From the NCBI RefSeq assembly GCF_000003605.2, contig NW_003105102.1:293089-337779 (forward strand): a stretch of DNA of 44,691 bases, written 5' to 3'. The notes beneath the pieces were generated by a model. It was not told the DNA's origin. It saw only the letters and a list, made by a program, of their open reading frames with translations, and did no database searches. Positions 10,901 through 22,300 of this stretch are shown piece after piece (within the stretch, counting starts at the first letter, position 1; every line of letters begins with the position of its first letter). The stretch is from Saccoglossus kowalevskii. Taxonomy: Eukaryota; Hemichordata; Enteropneusta; Harrimaniidae. Position numbers and translations under genes: made by a program.

Positions 10901-12574
10901 CGTAATGAAAATAACCTTGCGTTGATGAACGCGTAGAAATCATTCAATTGATCCGAGTCACATGTACATGATTACTTCGTTGCGAGTCATATATGTTTCT
11001 ATTCTGGCTTGCAATGTGTGACAAAAGGTTATTTCACATACTGCGCATGCCCACAAACTAAGTGGCATTTTGGTATTGACAACTTACAGGCGATCTATAC
11101 TGAGTAAAATAATAATTAGAATACGTCCAGAAAAGCTTCAATTACATTGTGATTAAATATACAATATTAACAAAATATATAATATTGTTGTTTGATAGCA
11201 AGATGAGGACAGATTTTTTTTCAGAGCAGTTGCACCATTATGCCTGTCATAGCTGCCGACTAAATGAATATTGTTTTAACAATATATTTTAACAAATAAA
11301 AAAAAACGCACACAAATATACAGCTTTTGTTTCGTGTTCACATTTACGATGGCCGAAAGTCGGCCATTTTACTACAAACAATTCATCAAAATCAAGCATT
11401 TCTGCCATTCTGTATCTGAATCTCTATGTGTATAAAGTGTCTTTTGTACGGCGTTTTTCAGATCGCATTTAAAGAAATGTCTTCTAGTAGCTGTTCTCAT
11501 GTCGTACAATTGTACATGAATCAATTACATAATCTGATTTAAGATCGATGGATGTAAGCCTAAAAATGAAAGCCGAATTTAATATAATGTAAATTGGCTC
11601 AAATTTGTATTATGTCATATCTAAACCATAATACTGCTATCAATACTATTACACCACTTTACTGATGTAATCACACCAATTTCAATTGACATATTTAAAT
11701 AGTTAATTCCATCTGCAATTGCATGAAATTGTTTCCTTTCACAAATAATCTACCCTTTTTTAGAATGTCATTATAATTTGACTCATAAAATATCTCTTTG
11801 AATAAAGTACTAAGGGGAACTGTGTCCTATTTAATATAAATAGCTGGGTACGCAATACCGAAGGACACATGGATTTGGTGTAACCTGTGGAATGTCCATA
11901 TGGATGAGAAACATTGGGAAGAACCAGAAAAGTTTCGTCCAGGTAAAGCAGAACTCAAATCGCATTGATTTAAATATTTTCTAATGTTTTCTTATACCAC
12001 AAAAATACACACTCTTTCCAAAAAATATTCGTATAATTGCAATATACCTTTGACGTACACACCCACCGATATATCATTGAGAGCAAAAAGACCACACAAC
12101 TTGAATTTGACATTCAAATATTGGTTCGTTCTTACTCGTTCATAGTATTTGGAGCAGTGAATGTGAACACTATTTGACAAAACAAGTCTTGCGATTCACG
12201 CTTTTAACGCCATTCGCATATATTGACAATAATTCAGTGCCATTTTTATGGTCATGTACAAACCAAATATTTTCATAATCGCTGATTCGAACGTTAATTC
12301 TCTATGTATTTTACCTTCAGAACGATTTCTGGACACGGACGGAGCCACGCTGTCTAAATTAGATAGTTTCATGCCCTTTTCAGCTGGACGCCGAGTCTGT
12401 ATGGGGGAAGCATTGGCTAAAAAGGAGCTGTTTCTCCTATTCACAAGTTTATTTCAACACTACACATTCAAGGTACCAACTGAAGGTGTGAAGCCGTGCT
12501 TGAAGACTCATTGCGTTGGACTGACCATAACAGTCTGTCCATATGAGGTCATAGCTTTTAAAAGAAGTAAATAA
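4957..12574 (+). CDS. Cytochrome P450 (CYP2 clan), gene 1, complete
   Basis: Nine coding exons: 4957-5122, 5276-5449, 7082-7178, 8290-8451, 8693-8901, 9896-10027, 10459-10698, 11844-11942, 12321-12574. Every intron is GT...AG, phases agree, and the total is 1533 nt or 510 residues, the normal length for a microsomal P450. Residues ~18-35 form an N-terminal membrane anchor, followed by RKPSGFPPGP (36-45), the basic and proline-rich hinge. Key motifs are WKLQR (W134, R138), I-helix AGLETS (314-319), ExxR (E371-R374), PERF (426-429) and heme loop FSAGRRVCMG with Cys453. An NADPH-reductase-dependent mono-oxygenase on the ER membrane is expected; the substrate is unknown. The ATG at 4957 is chosen because the one at 4949 meets a stop after two codons. 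An AATAAA overlaps the stop codon. Intron 5 carries a mobile element. Confidence 0.95.
6711..6788. repeat. Three-copy 26-bp minisatellite in intron 2
   Basis: Three consecutive 26-base units (6711, 6737, 6763) share the core ACCG(A/T)GTTTCGGC(G/T)CTAATAAA and differ at only a few positions. They lie inside intron 2 of P450 gene 1. No coding or regulatory role is visible. Confidence 0.8.
7935..8060. repeat. Dispersed ATGGCC-type repeat, copy in intron 3
   Basis: A GATGGCC...GCCATTTTT arrangement, followed by AAAATCAAGCATTTCTG, recurs near 11345-11425 in intron 7 of the same gene. Weaker relatives appear near 15155, 18740 and 20100. Imperfect internal symmetry (GGCC words facing each other) suggests an old hairpin-prone interspersed repeat. 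Just before it, at 7803-7822, is a perfect 8-base hairpin CCAATATC/GATATTGG. Confidence 0.4.
9170..9767. mobile_element. Dispersed mobile element, copy 2, inside P450 gene 1 intron 5
   Basis: This aligns along its whole length with 2437-3087, apart from a deletion of about 34 bases near 9503. It is flanked by a perfect 7-base direct repeat TAGCATT (9163-9169 and 9768-9774), as expected of a target-site duplication. It lies in intron 5 (8902-9895) and does not touch the splice sites. Without it the intron would be about 400 bases, close to the 372-base equivalent in gene 2. No intact coding sequence is seen. Confidence 0.75.
11345..11425. repeat. Dispersed ATGGCC-type repeat, copy in intron 7
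   Basis: Contains GATGGCCGAAAGTCGGCCAT, itself a short hairpin, then the AAAATCAAGCATTTCTG tract shared with 7935-8060. It sits in intron 7 of P450 gene 1. Old and diverged. Confidence 0.4.
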
Positions 12575-14389
12575 ATTAACCAATGCGTCAACGACGTCGG
12601 AAAAAAGTACTCTGAAAATTACCACTAAGATTTACGTACTAAGAAAAAATGTATGATATAAATGATCATAAAAAACAGGCAAAGGACAAGTGGTTTCTTA
12701 ATCTCCAACCTCACATTTTGAACGAGCTCGAATTGTACAGCTATTTTTTACGGTCATTCAGCAATAATTTATTGCATGTACAGATATACTCCGGCAACAT
12801 ATCTGTGTGAGTTCTTTTCTAAGAAAGTTTTGACAATGATGCAATAGATGCTAACAGAGACTATCACTATCCCCGGGAGGCTACATTTATTGATAGATCG
12901 CAATGGGTGACCCTAATATGCCAGTAGTCACGTAGTATACAATTCAGTTAAAGACCAGAGAAGATTTTTTAAGACGTTCAATAACGTCGAAATCGTTGCG
13001 GCTATGTCGTCAACTAATACGAAGCTAGCATCCTTGTCTTCGTATTTTCTGCTATTTGTTTAAAAAAGCCCCATTTGTAGCCAAATAAGATACAATATTT
13101 CAATCATGGTGCCAGACAACTTTGGAGATGGAAGCGACACGAATTGTACTTCATATGGATATATCCCGACATAAAGGTCCTATACATCCCATAGGAGTAA
13201 TATCCAGAGAAGAACTAAATTTTTTTTTATGAGGAGGCCCCTCTAGATCATTTTCTGATGGTGGGCCTTTGGCAAAGTTGACTTACACTAGGTTTTATTG
13301 TAAACGAATGTGGCGTTGAACGTAATGACCACACTCTATAATGTTATGCTATTTTGTAACAACAGGTTATAAGCTAACATTGTTTTGTCCTGCACATCTA
13401 AATCAGAAAACTATTCGGGCTCGTTCTGCTTTTCCATTGCAAAAACTACCAGTACATTTGTTTCTCCATGTTATTATGTTCAACCAGTAAATTACGTATT
13501 TATGTGTTGTTAATTTGTTCAGTGGGTATATGGCACAAACGTCCCACTTTGGTAGGATTTGGTTATAGTTATAGCTACATTGGACAAGAGGTTTCTGTAG
13601 TAAAGTATAACAACCTTTATAATTATAATGTTAGTAAGGTTTCCATCAGCATAGTTACGAGAACCATATTTTGACTCAAATTTGTCAAAATACTCAAGTT
13701 GTTTCCAATAATACAAATCTAATTACAAATGAGCAGATGAAATACACAACCATTTAACAAACGATGTTAGTACTGTTTAAATTAAAAACACAATTGGTCA
13801 TTCATTACCCATTCACATAAATGCATACATACAAGTATACTACAAGTGTTTTTTCTCTGAGCCATTCTTGAATTAAAGTGTGTAGTAGACGTACATGACT
13901 ATAGCACAATCATACAATACTGAATACACCGGTGAGGCTACATATACTGGTTGGTCTCAGGGTGTTCATAATATTTGGAAATGGTGTGGGAAAAATCTTT
14001 TATCTCAGTTTCCATTTTTTTTTTCTAAAAAGTAGATCGAACAGAGTATAATTTCTATATCGAAATCTTTGTCCATAAAATCAAATATTTGTCACCAGTG
14101 ACTAAGCAAACATAGCTTTAGCAAAAGATTTGTTCAAAACATACCCGGTGAACGATGGCGGGGTCTCACGTTTTCCACATGCTTCCCAAATAACAGTATA
14201 ACTCTGTAGTGCATGGTTGAAAATTTAAAGCCGCTTTTTCTGATGTAGTTTACTAATATATTATAGGCTAACTGACCTTTTAAAATGTTTTTCTAAATAT
14301 AGAAATATTTGCACTATTTCCGACCTGTTTTTACTTAATTTGTTGACATACTTTCCAATCATATTTTTTATATTATATTATCTCAAGTA
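12575..14389. other. Spacer 3' of P450 gene 1
   Basis: No P450 exon, other protein motif or clear repeat is recognisable. A good polyadenylation signal beyond the AATAAA overlapping the gene 1 stop was not found with confidence. Short open frames here lack supporting features. Confidence 0.5.
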
Positions 14390-15060
14390 TCGATATAACA
14401 CGAATACAGTCAGATTGGAGGACCCAACCTTTCTTCCAATTTGTTATAAGTGGTTATATCAACATGGAATTATTCTATCGCGTCGCAGTATCCATGCAGA
14501 ATTCTTAGTTGTATATACTGTTTTTTTCTAGTATAAAAGTAATACAAAATCGATTTGAATAACTATGATTGTAAATAAAAGGCAGATATCATCATCACAC
14601 TCTATTTATCTGTTAATCAACATGTTTGTCTAATTATTCTATTAAAATGTAGGAACACTTGAAACGGTAGTCAAAATTAATAACCCATTTATTTAATTTT
14701 TTGATTGTCATGACAAATATTCTATTCCATGTTCAGAATAAAAATATGTATTGGGGAATTGACGCTTTTGTGCAACTTTTACTTTGTTCATTGGCATATC
14801 TGGGCCAGAGGTAACGGTAATAATCTGATACGTTATGAATAGTTTTGCGCCAAATAACAGAAGAAGCTTAATTAATGTTTGGCGCACATTATGAAGAAAG
14901 ATGAGGCATCTCTGTTCCAAAAAATCATTTCGACAGCTGGGTTGATGGCAGATATTGGGGTCTAACAAATGACATAATTTTTTTATTTTGTTTATATCTA
15001 GGTCAATCAACCATCCAGCTTCATGCTATAGCTTTAAACTTTGACTTCATGTATTTGAAG
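14390..15060. repeat. Duplicated 3'-flank block, copy beside gene 1
   Basis: This block aligns, with many substitutions and small gaps, to 25670-26400 downstream of P450 gene 2 in the same orientation. Landmarks in order are AATTTGTTATAA, TATCCATGCA(G/A)AATTC, GAAACGGT(A/G)GTC, TTTTTGATTGT(C/T)ATG, AATAAAAATATGT and CTCTGTTCCA. It is non-coding. It shows that the tandem duplication copied the gene together with its downstream flank. Confidence 0.6.
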
Positions 15061-15389
15061 GGAAATTGTGTGAGATACATGTGCCACGTTTGACGTTATA
15101 CCTTCCCTTTCCTTTACATTTTCTTCTATACAATGGTTGTATTTCATAATCGAGTTCAAGATAGCATAATGGCGGTCATTTCAATGCTAAAATCGTCAAA
15201 ATACCAACAGTATCTTTAATGATTTTCTACTGACGCATTTAAATTGATTGTTTTACCTGAAATTGAATGAATGATTTTTTTATCACACTCACTTTAGAGT
15301 GCTGCTATTGGATTACACAAATCACTTTGCAAAAAGAGGCTCAACGTAGACTTATTTTATAGTTGTTATTTTCAGGTGTCATTTTGGAT

Positions 15390-15960
15390 GGCCCAATATA
15401 ATACATGGAATATGCAGTACCGAAGTATACATAGATTTGGTTTAACCTATCGAATGTCCATTTGAATAAAAAACATTGGGAAGAACCAGAAAAAGTGATT
15501 TCCAGTTAAAGTGATTCCAACAGTTTGTAACGTTCTCTTATTCGACAGTATGCCCTTATCCTCTCCAATTTACACAATTGCAATACATCTTGGCCGCCCT
15601 TATATCATTGGAGAACGACTGAAGACACGTGAATGATATTTTTGCAACAAACATTCGTCTATTCCCTCACGTCATTGCGGCCACGTTATTAGGAACTGTG
15701 GACGCGATGTTGGGAAAATATGGAACATTATTTGAAAGACAACTACACGTCTTGCTTTCAGCAAGATCTTAGAAACCATAGCATGTGCATCTAAATGCTA
15801 CCTAAAATAGATGGTTACATACCATTTTTAGCTGGATGCCGTGTATGTGTGATCATTCCGATAAACACTTTGCCTTTTCCGAGATTGTGGAATTCTTTGA
15901 CTTTTGAGAGAAAATATATAATGTTCCAAAACTGTTGAAATATGCTATGGAAAATTATGA
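15390..15960 (+). pseudogene. P450 relic: exons 8 and 9 only
   Basis: About 15406-15503 aligns with exon 8 of genes 1 and 2, and 15765-15960 with exon 9, while the intron between them aligns with gene 2 intron 8. The exon 8 acceptor AG is lost. A conserved Trp codon is TAG, giving an in-frame stop. The exon 9 start is scrambled. The heme loop reads FLAGCRVCVI, which keeps the Cys but lacks the last Gly of FxxGxRxCxG. No upstream exons 1-7 were found. It is a dead third copy in the tandem array between genes 1 and 2, closest to gene 2 by eye. Confidence 0.85.
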
Positions 15961-17389
15961 TTGAATGTATTAGTATTTAAACCTAAGACAGCGTGGTTAT
16001 TGGATGTCATCGAGATTTACGCTTTGAGTGACTCTGAAATTTGGCGAGCAGATCCATGGTAGTATCATAGAAGAATCCGGCGTTTAACAGTCTGAATTCA
16101 AATTTAGAAGAACTGGTTGTCCTGTTACAAAGGTAGAGTTTGACACTTCAATTCATGAACTACAGCCACTGGCTACCCATAATTCACCAGTGCGATGATG
16201 CCGACTGATACTATTTCTACGAACACAATTAAAATACTCTCCTAAAATTGAACTTTGTAGAACACCAAAACGACTATTAACATCCCATGACATTTACGCC
16301 ATCGATGTTAATAATTGACTTTCATCATATAAATAAGTACTATCCCATTTTAGAGAAACGCCATAAGAAAAAGCAATTCACTCAAAAATTCATCATTTAC
16401 ATTGCATCACTTAACTTAAATATAGCTGTATGCCTAAACGGGATTTCCAAAACTGACACTCAGAAATTACATCATGAATATTCAAAATCGGACTAAAAAG
16501 TACCACTGTATTGTTTATCGAGCATATTAAATACATTTCGTTGTCGATAATTCTTAATATAGTTCTGCATTTGTAGTCAAACTCTTTGAAATTCCTACAT
16601 TGGGTTGTAACATGGTTTCTGTATTCAGGAAAGAAGCAGGGTTTACGAACAACAAGAACAGGTTATGTTAATATATGGTAATTTGAGACAAGCCAAGGTC
16701 ACCTAAAAAGATAGTAATGTCTTCAAATTAAACTTAATGAATACATTTTCAAAATATTTCTGTGTTTCCATGGTAAGTGTGTTCAATAATCACTGCTAAC
16801 ATCACATTCTCCTTATGATTAGTGTTGGGTGGTATATAATTATAAATATATATAACTATCACAATGTAATTAACACGTATCAGTCAAATAATGTCAAGAA
16901 AAGTAATTTCGCAAGTTTAATGAAACAAGGTTACATAATTATATGAAAATAGTTAATTTCGATGCCTGGCAACATTGAGATATTCATATTGTCATATTAT
17001 GTTCCTGGCGTAGATGGCGTCATTGCAAGTATACGCACAATGTCTGTGCGAGGGTTCCCGACACAAAACGATCAGCGTTTGTTTTTGGTTCTAGTTAAAT
17101 ATAAATTAGAAATCACGGCTTGTGTGATTCACTGATTGGTGTTAAGACCAAAATTCATCTGTTGTACTGGTACTGTACTGTAACACTGCATTACTCTACA
17201 ACTCATTAATGACCTCAGACGCAAATAAGCACGACTACAAAGGCTCGTGTCACATGACATAAGTGGGTCAGTTCGAACTTTATCTGTTTTTTGTTGCTTG
17301 AACTGTTTCGGGCACGTCTGAATTGAATTTATTTTTTCTGTGTTATTGTGTACTATTCGTTTGTTGATGTATAACATTTATACTCACTG
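15961..17389. other. Spacer upstream of P450 gene 2
   Basis: No exon, RNA gene or repeat is recognisable. It ends at the leader that aligns with the gene 1 leader, so the gene 2 promoter probably lies at its right edge. Confidence 0.45.
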
Positions 17390-17543
17390 AAATTAAATGA
17401 ACTCAGTGTGCTATTTACAATACCTGCAAGGTCATTTGAAGGTTATTTGTGCGCAATTGGTCACTGCGCATTGCGACTCCGAACAGTGTAGCTAGTTTAA
17501 AACAGTTCTTCATTTAATAGCAGCATCGCTAATCTGTTGAAAG
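17390..17543 (+). promoter_or_regulatory. Putative promoter / non-coding leader exon, P450 gene 2
   Basis: Aligns with 4304-4440. It has CAAGGTCA at 17427-17434 and, 15 bases on, TGCGCA at 17450-17455 and 17465-17470 separated by nine bases, matching the spacing and the ATTG...AC core of the gene 1 dyad. A donor GTGAGT begins at 17544. I infer a 5' untranslated exon ending at 17543 and spliced to 19335, where TTTTCAG matches the gene 1 acceptor. The element is NRF1-like in its half-sites only, so the factor is uncertain. Confidence 0.5.
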
Positions 17544-19334
17544 GTGAGTAATATAGTATACAGTGGTATCTAGAGATGGCGTGATCGTGTCGCAGATTGT
17601 GATACAAGTGCAGTGTAGTCTACGCGAGTAAACACAACTATGCTGTTTGTGTTGTGGCGAGTTGTTGTTTATATGCAATGCAAGTACATTGTATTTCAGG
17701 GTTGGAGAGTCACGCTCAGAATAAACTGCTGAACAAAGCTGTTGGGTCGATCGCAGTCTCTCGTGTGGGTGCTATGTACACTATAGCTAATTGTTATCGT
17801 CTGTATTGTATTAAGATAATAAACGCGACCGATCTGAAAATATGTACTAAATGTGGCGCCCATCTTTAATGCCATGTTTAGAAAATGGTAGCTGGTAATC
17901 GTCGTCTTAGTATTGAAGATAACTTTTCTGACAAGCTATCATATCTCATTAGTAGAAATGAATAGAGTGAGAGATCGTAGAAAAATCGAACAAAGCATGC
18001 ACGACTACATAAAATATATATTGCAAGCGGAAATGACGTAAACATATTACATCCTCCATTATGTTTGTTAGTTCCCAATCTAAAAATAACTTGTTCTTTC
18101 ACGCTTCGAACTTGTTTTTTATTGTCGTTTCATCTGTAAGATGTTAAAGTGTTACGGCATACGTCCATATTACGTCACTAATTCTTATGTTACATAGTGA
18201 TATGTAGGGCAAGTATAACCTGTGTTTTTATCACATGTGTTCAATTTTCCGTTAAGGCATTCGTCGTGTTTCCTGGTAACCCGATATAGACGTAGTAATT
18301 GTGGAAAACGAAATAGACTCTCTGAATGTATTGAGATTCCTAAAAAAAATTTCAAACGTATACTGAATCGACGAAAATCTACGAAAAATAATCTTTACAC
18401 AATCAAGATCGTTTTTTTTTTTTTTGCTTGTTTTTTTTAATTTCAACATTAAAATTACCGCCATTCAACCATTAGAATTTAATACTAAATCATATATACC
18501 TGCATATTTACAAGATATATGGCGTATATAGAAAAATATTTGAACTTGATTGATCAAGGCATGTCTGAGTCATATCCCCGGAACCACGTTTATTCGTCTA
18601 TCTAGGAAACAAAATGACGTTCATGGGTTACCATAATACCAAATATATGTACCATGTTTGAACAAAATCTAGCCTTGAACGAGCAAGGTCAAGTTCCGGG
18701 TGGCAGAATTGCCTGATTTTAATGAAACATCAAAATGACCAACATTCGGCCATTTTTATTCAGATCAGATGTATGTATCCAATGATATGTAATGTTTGTG
18801 TAAATTTGAATGTGGTTGATGGAGACATTTTCGGGAATCATGTCTGAACGAACGGACGAAATGCGCCCCGACGGAGACTCTACATTTACTTTCAAATTTA
18901 AATCAGTTTCCAATCAAAACCAACTCAACAAGACAAACCAAAACATATGTTCCAGTACTACTCTCCTATTATGTGTTAATGATATAAAGTCATCTCTGTG
19001 TGAAATAAATGTGTACTAAGATTTCATTGAGAGCAAATATCGTGAGAGGGAACAAGAAGAAACGCAAACTTTGTTTAAAATTTGTTTAAATTGTAAAACA
19101 GTCCCAAACTTGCCAGTCGATGTGTTTAGGTAACATAAGTCCATTCGCCAACAAAATACGACCACATTCGGCATTTTTTTCACAGAAACATGTGTTGCGC
19201 ACGACGATCACATTAGTCACAAAAGCTAGAATACTTTTATTTGGAACTGCAGTCGTTCTCCTACTCTATGACAATGTTCTCTCATGAATATCCATTCGCC
19301 ATTAAATAAAGTACACTATTTATTTTGTTTTCAG
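17544..19334. other. Probable leader intron of P450 gene 2
   Basis: About 1.8 kb between the proposed leader exon and the first coding exon; the gene 1 equivalent is 0.5 kb. No coding exon is recognisable. A T-rich run lies at 18410-18440, and a diverged ATGGCC-type repeat near 18740. Confidence 0.4.
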
Positions 19335-19349
19335 ATTCAAATCATAATC

Positions 19350-22300
19350 ATGATTACTTATATCCTGCATAATATCTTTGATATTTTTAACACTCCAACT
19401 AATGTTATTTTACTGTTGTTGGTGTTTATCATAACATATGGATTGTTCAGTTTACGCAAACCATCTGGGTTTCCACCTGGACCAATTGGATACCCGTTTA
19501 TTGGTTCTATATTGGGTGAGTATATTGCACACAATGATTGCACCTCATGACGTTATTCCTTTTACCTTCCAAATTGAAATTCGAATGCGCCCATAATACT
19601 GACTGGTGAACCATATTATCGTAGCTGCCAAATGTTCAATAATATGACTTATTTGAGATTCTACTCTATAGAAAGTTTAGCTCAACATATATTTGTCAAT
19701 GTGAAAATGTTAGTAGTAGTATCAATACTACAATTCATAACACATTAACAGATAATTTTAATTATGAAAGTATCGCTTTCTTTTTAAGTTTGTTTTCGTC
19801 ATTGAGATATTCACAAAAATTCACACATATTCATATATTTTTTCATTGAATTGTATATTCATCTATTATGAATTGTAAAAGTTTATCACAATATATACTT
19901 AAAAACGCTGGTGGGTGAGGCAGGTATGTGTAAACATGTATGAGGAAGATGATGAAGAAGTTTGGACATGGCTACAATATTGATAATAAAGTTGATAGCA
20001 ACAAGATGAAAAGATCACACATCAGTAGAAGCGAACATTATATGGCTGTAAATACAGATAAACATCAGTGTACCAGAAAATAAGCTGATAACATTCACAA
20101 TGGCGGTCATTCGAAGCCTGTGAAAGTAGCAAAATATTTCCAATGGTGCATCCATCATATTCATAAGTGGGGTATATTGAACTCATTTTCAGTAACAAAA
20201 TCTCCGGGTATACATAATTATAAATTGTTTTGCGTCCAACGAGCTGACTAATATACATACAATATTTAATCAGGTTTAACTATGTCTATTAGATTTGGTG
20301 AACGATCCCCACCTAACTCTTGTAAACTATGGTAAGGAATATGGAGATGTATTTACAATGAAGATTGGCAGTCAGCCTGTGATTGTACTCAACTCCTTAG
20401 ATGTTATTAAAGAAGCATTGGTGAAGAAACAGAATGATTTTGCTGGGAGACCATATTTTTATTCATGTAAGTCAATTAACCTAAAAGCCTCGATGTTTTC
20501 AATTTGAGGCATTAAATCAACAATGCGAAAATATATTTCATATAGTTTTTAAAATTTTTAAATTTTTAGGATTTGAAAAGTATTTTTCCACGAAATACAG
20601 GTCTGCCGCACGTATCCCTTGTGCCCAATTCCGGTATATGCGCGATTTTATCTGCCTTACACCACAATATGAATTTAAATCTGTTAAATGACCTTTGTGC
20701 TACGAATGTTGTCCAGTTAAGACTAAATAATTGAAATAAATTAGTTTACCGTCTTGGATATTTTTTTTCTGCTGTAGCTTTATGTGTGTGCTCGTATGAG
20801 ATAGTCACTAACGTTTTAAAACAGCCACATGTGATTTATCAGTTTTTATTCGCAGTACTTATCACAACGATCATATCGACGTACACGAAGTAAATAACCA
20901 TACAGTATGAGGCAAATAACAATGAAACCACTGTTTGTAGCACGATTGAAATCCTTCAAAGCGATAAGTCTTTTCCGGAGATTTCTTCTTCTTTATGATA
21001 TAATGACAGCGGCTTAAATATATTTTCCACGCATAAGCGTGCGTCTTGATTTTTACTCAACCATCCAACCAATCATAAATTCGCATTTTTTTGAACGATT
21101 ACCCCGAGTGAAGCACACAAGTCAGAGTGAATGGTCACGTACATTTTTTTTTACAAAACGTTACAGTGTCAAGTCTAATGGCAGAAGAGAGTCAAAATAT
21201 TTTATTTGGTAACTTCACTGCTAAGTGGAAACTGCAGCGAAAAATAGGACATCAAGCCATTAGGTGAGTTTATAAGATTTGTATCCTCCATTGTTTGTAT
21301 TTACATAGATTCAATCTATCGGTACACGACTTGTGGTGTATTGAATCACCCCCGATTTAAACCGACCATAAATGATTAAAGCAAATGTTTTTTTGTTAAG
21401 CAGCTAACATTTGTACTGGTATTGGTACTGCATTCATTCTACGTAACATGTATCGAATATTTATTACCATTAGTGATCATTTTTGTTTTCATTTAGAAAT
21501 TATGCGAGCGGCGAAAAGCTGGAATCTCTTATACGACGTGAAGCATTTCCTACTTTCCAGAGAGCTGTCGCCCAAAACAATGGAAAGCCATTCCTTCCGA
21601 AACCATTACTTTTCCTGCTTGTAGGTAATATTATAGCTTCCATGTGTTTTGGAAAAAGGTAAGTCGATGATGTGACTAACATTTATTTACATCATTGTAC
21701 TGTATCTGTTTTTTTTATTCTGTTTAATTATATTGTTCCTCTTCTTATATGCACGCTTCACTTTTTTAAATCGGATGAAATGCAACAGCGATGCAATAGC
21801 GATATGCGGCCTAATGTGAGATAAATCAGTTCCGGCAAATGTAACACTGACAGCTATGTTGTTGTAGTAACATAGTTACACATTAGTTGCAAAACACATA
21901 CCAAAACGAGACTTTGGGACAAGACGTGAAACTAAAGGATGTAGTACTCTAGAATAGTTGTTAGAGGTATTTGTGCTTCATCGTCGTAATGTATGTTATA
22001 ACAGATACGAGTATGATGACCCTGAACTTCTGAAAATAATGGGAGTCATGAATGACGTGAATGAATCATTTGGGAATGGACTAGCAGCTGACTTTGTTCC
22101 AATATTCCGTTATATATCTACCCCTGGTCACATTGAAGTTAAAACACTTCTGAAAGAATGGTTAACAATAATTCAACGTCAGATTGATGAACATAAAGCC
22201 AAGCTTGGAAAAGGTAAGATGATTTTTATTTTCTGGCGGTATTTTTGGTTACATATTCACATGATTGAACCCGATGTATGTAAAGCTATTGTGAAATATA

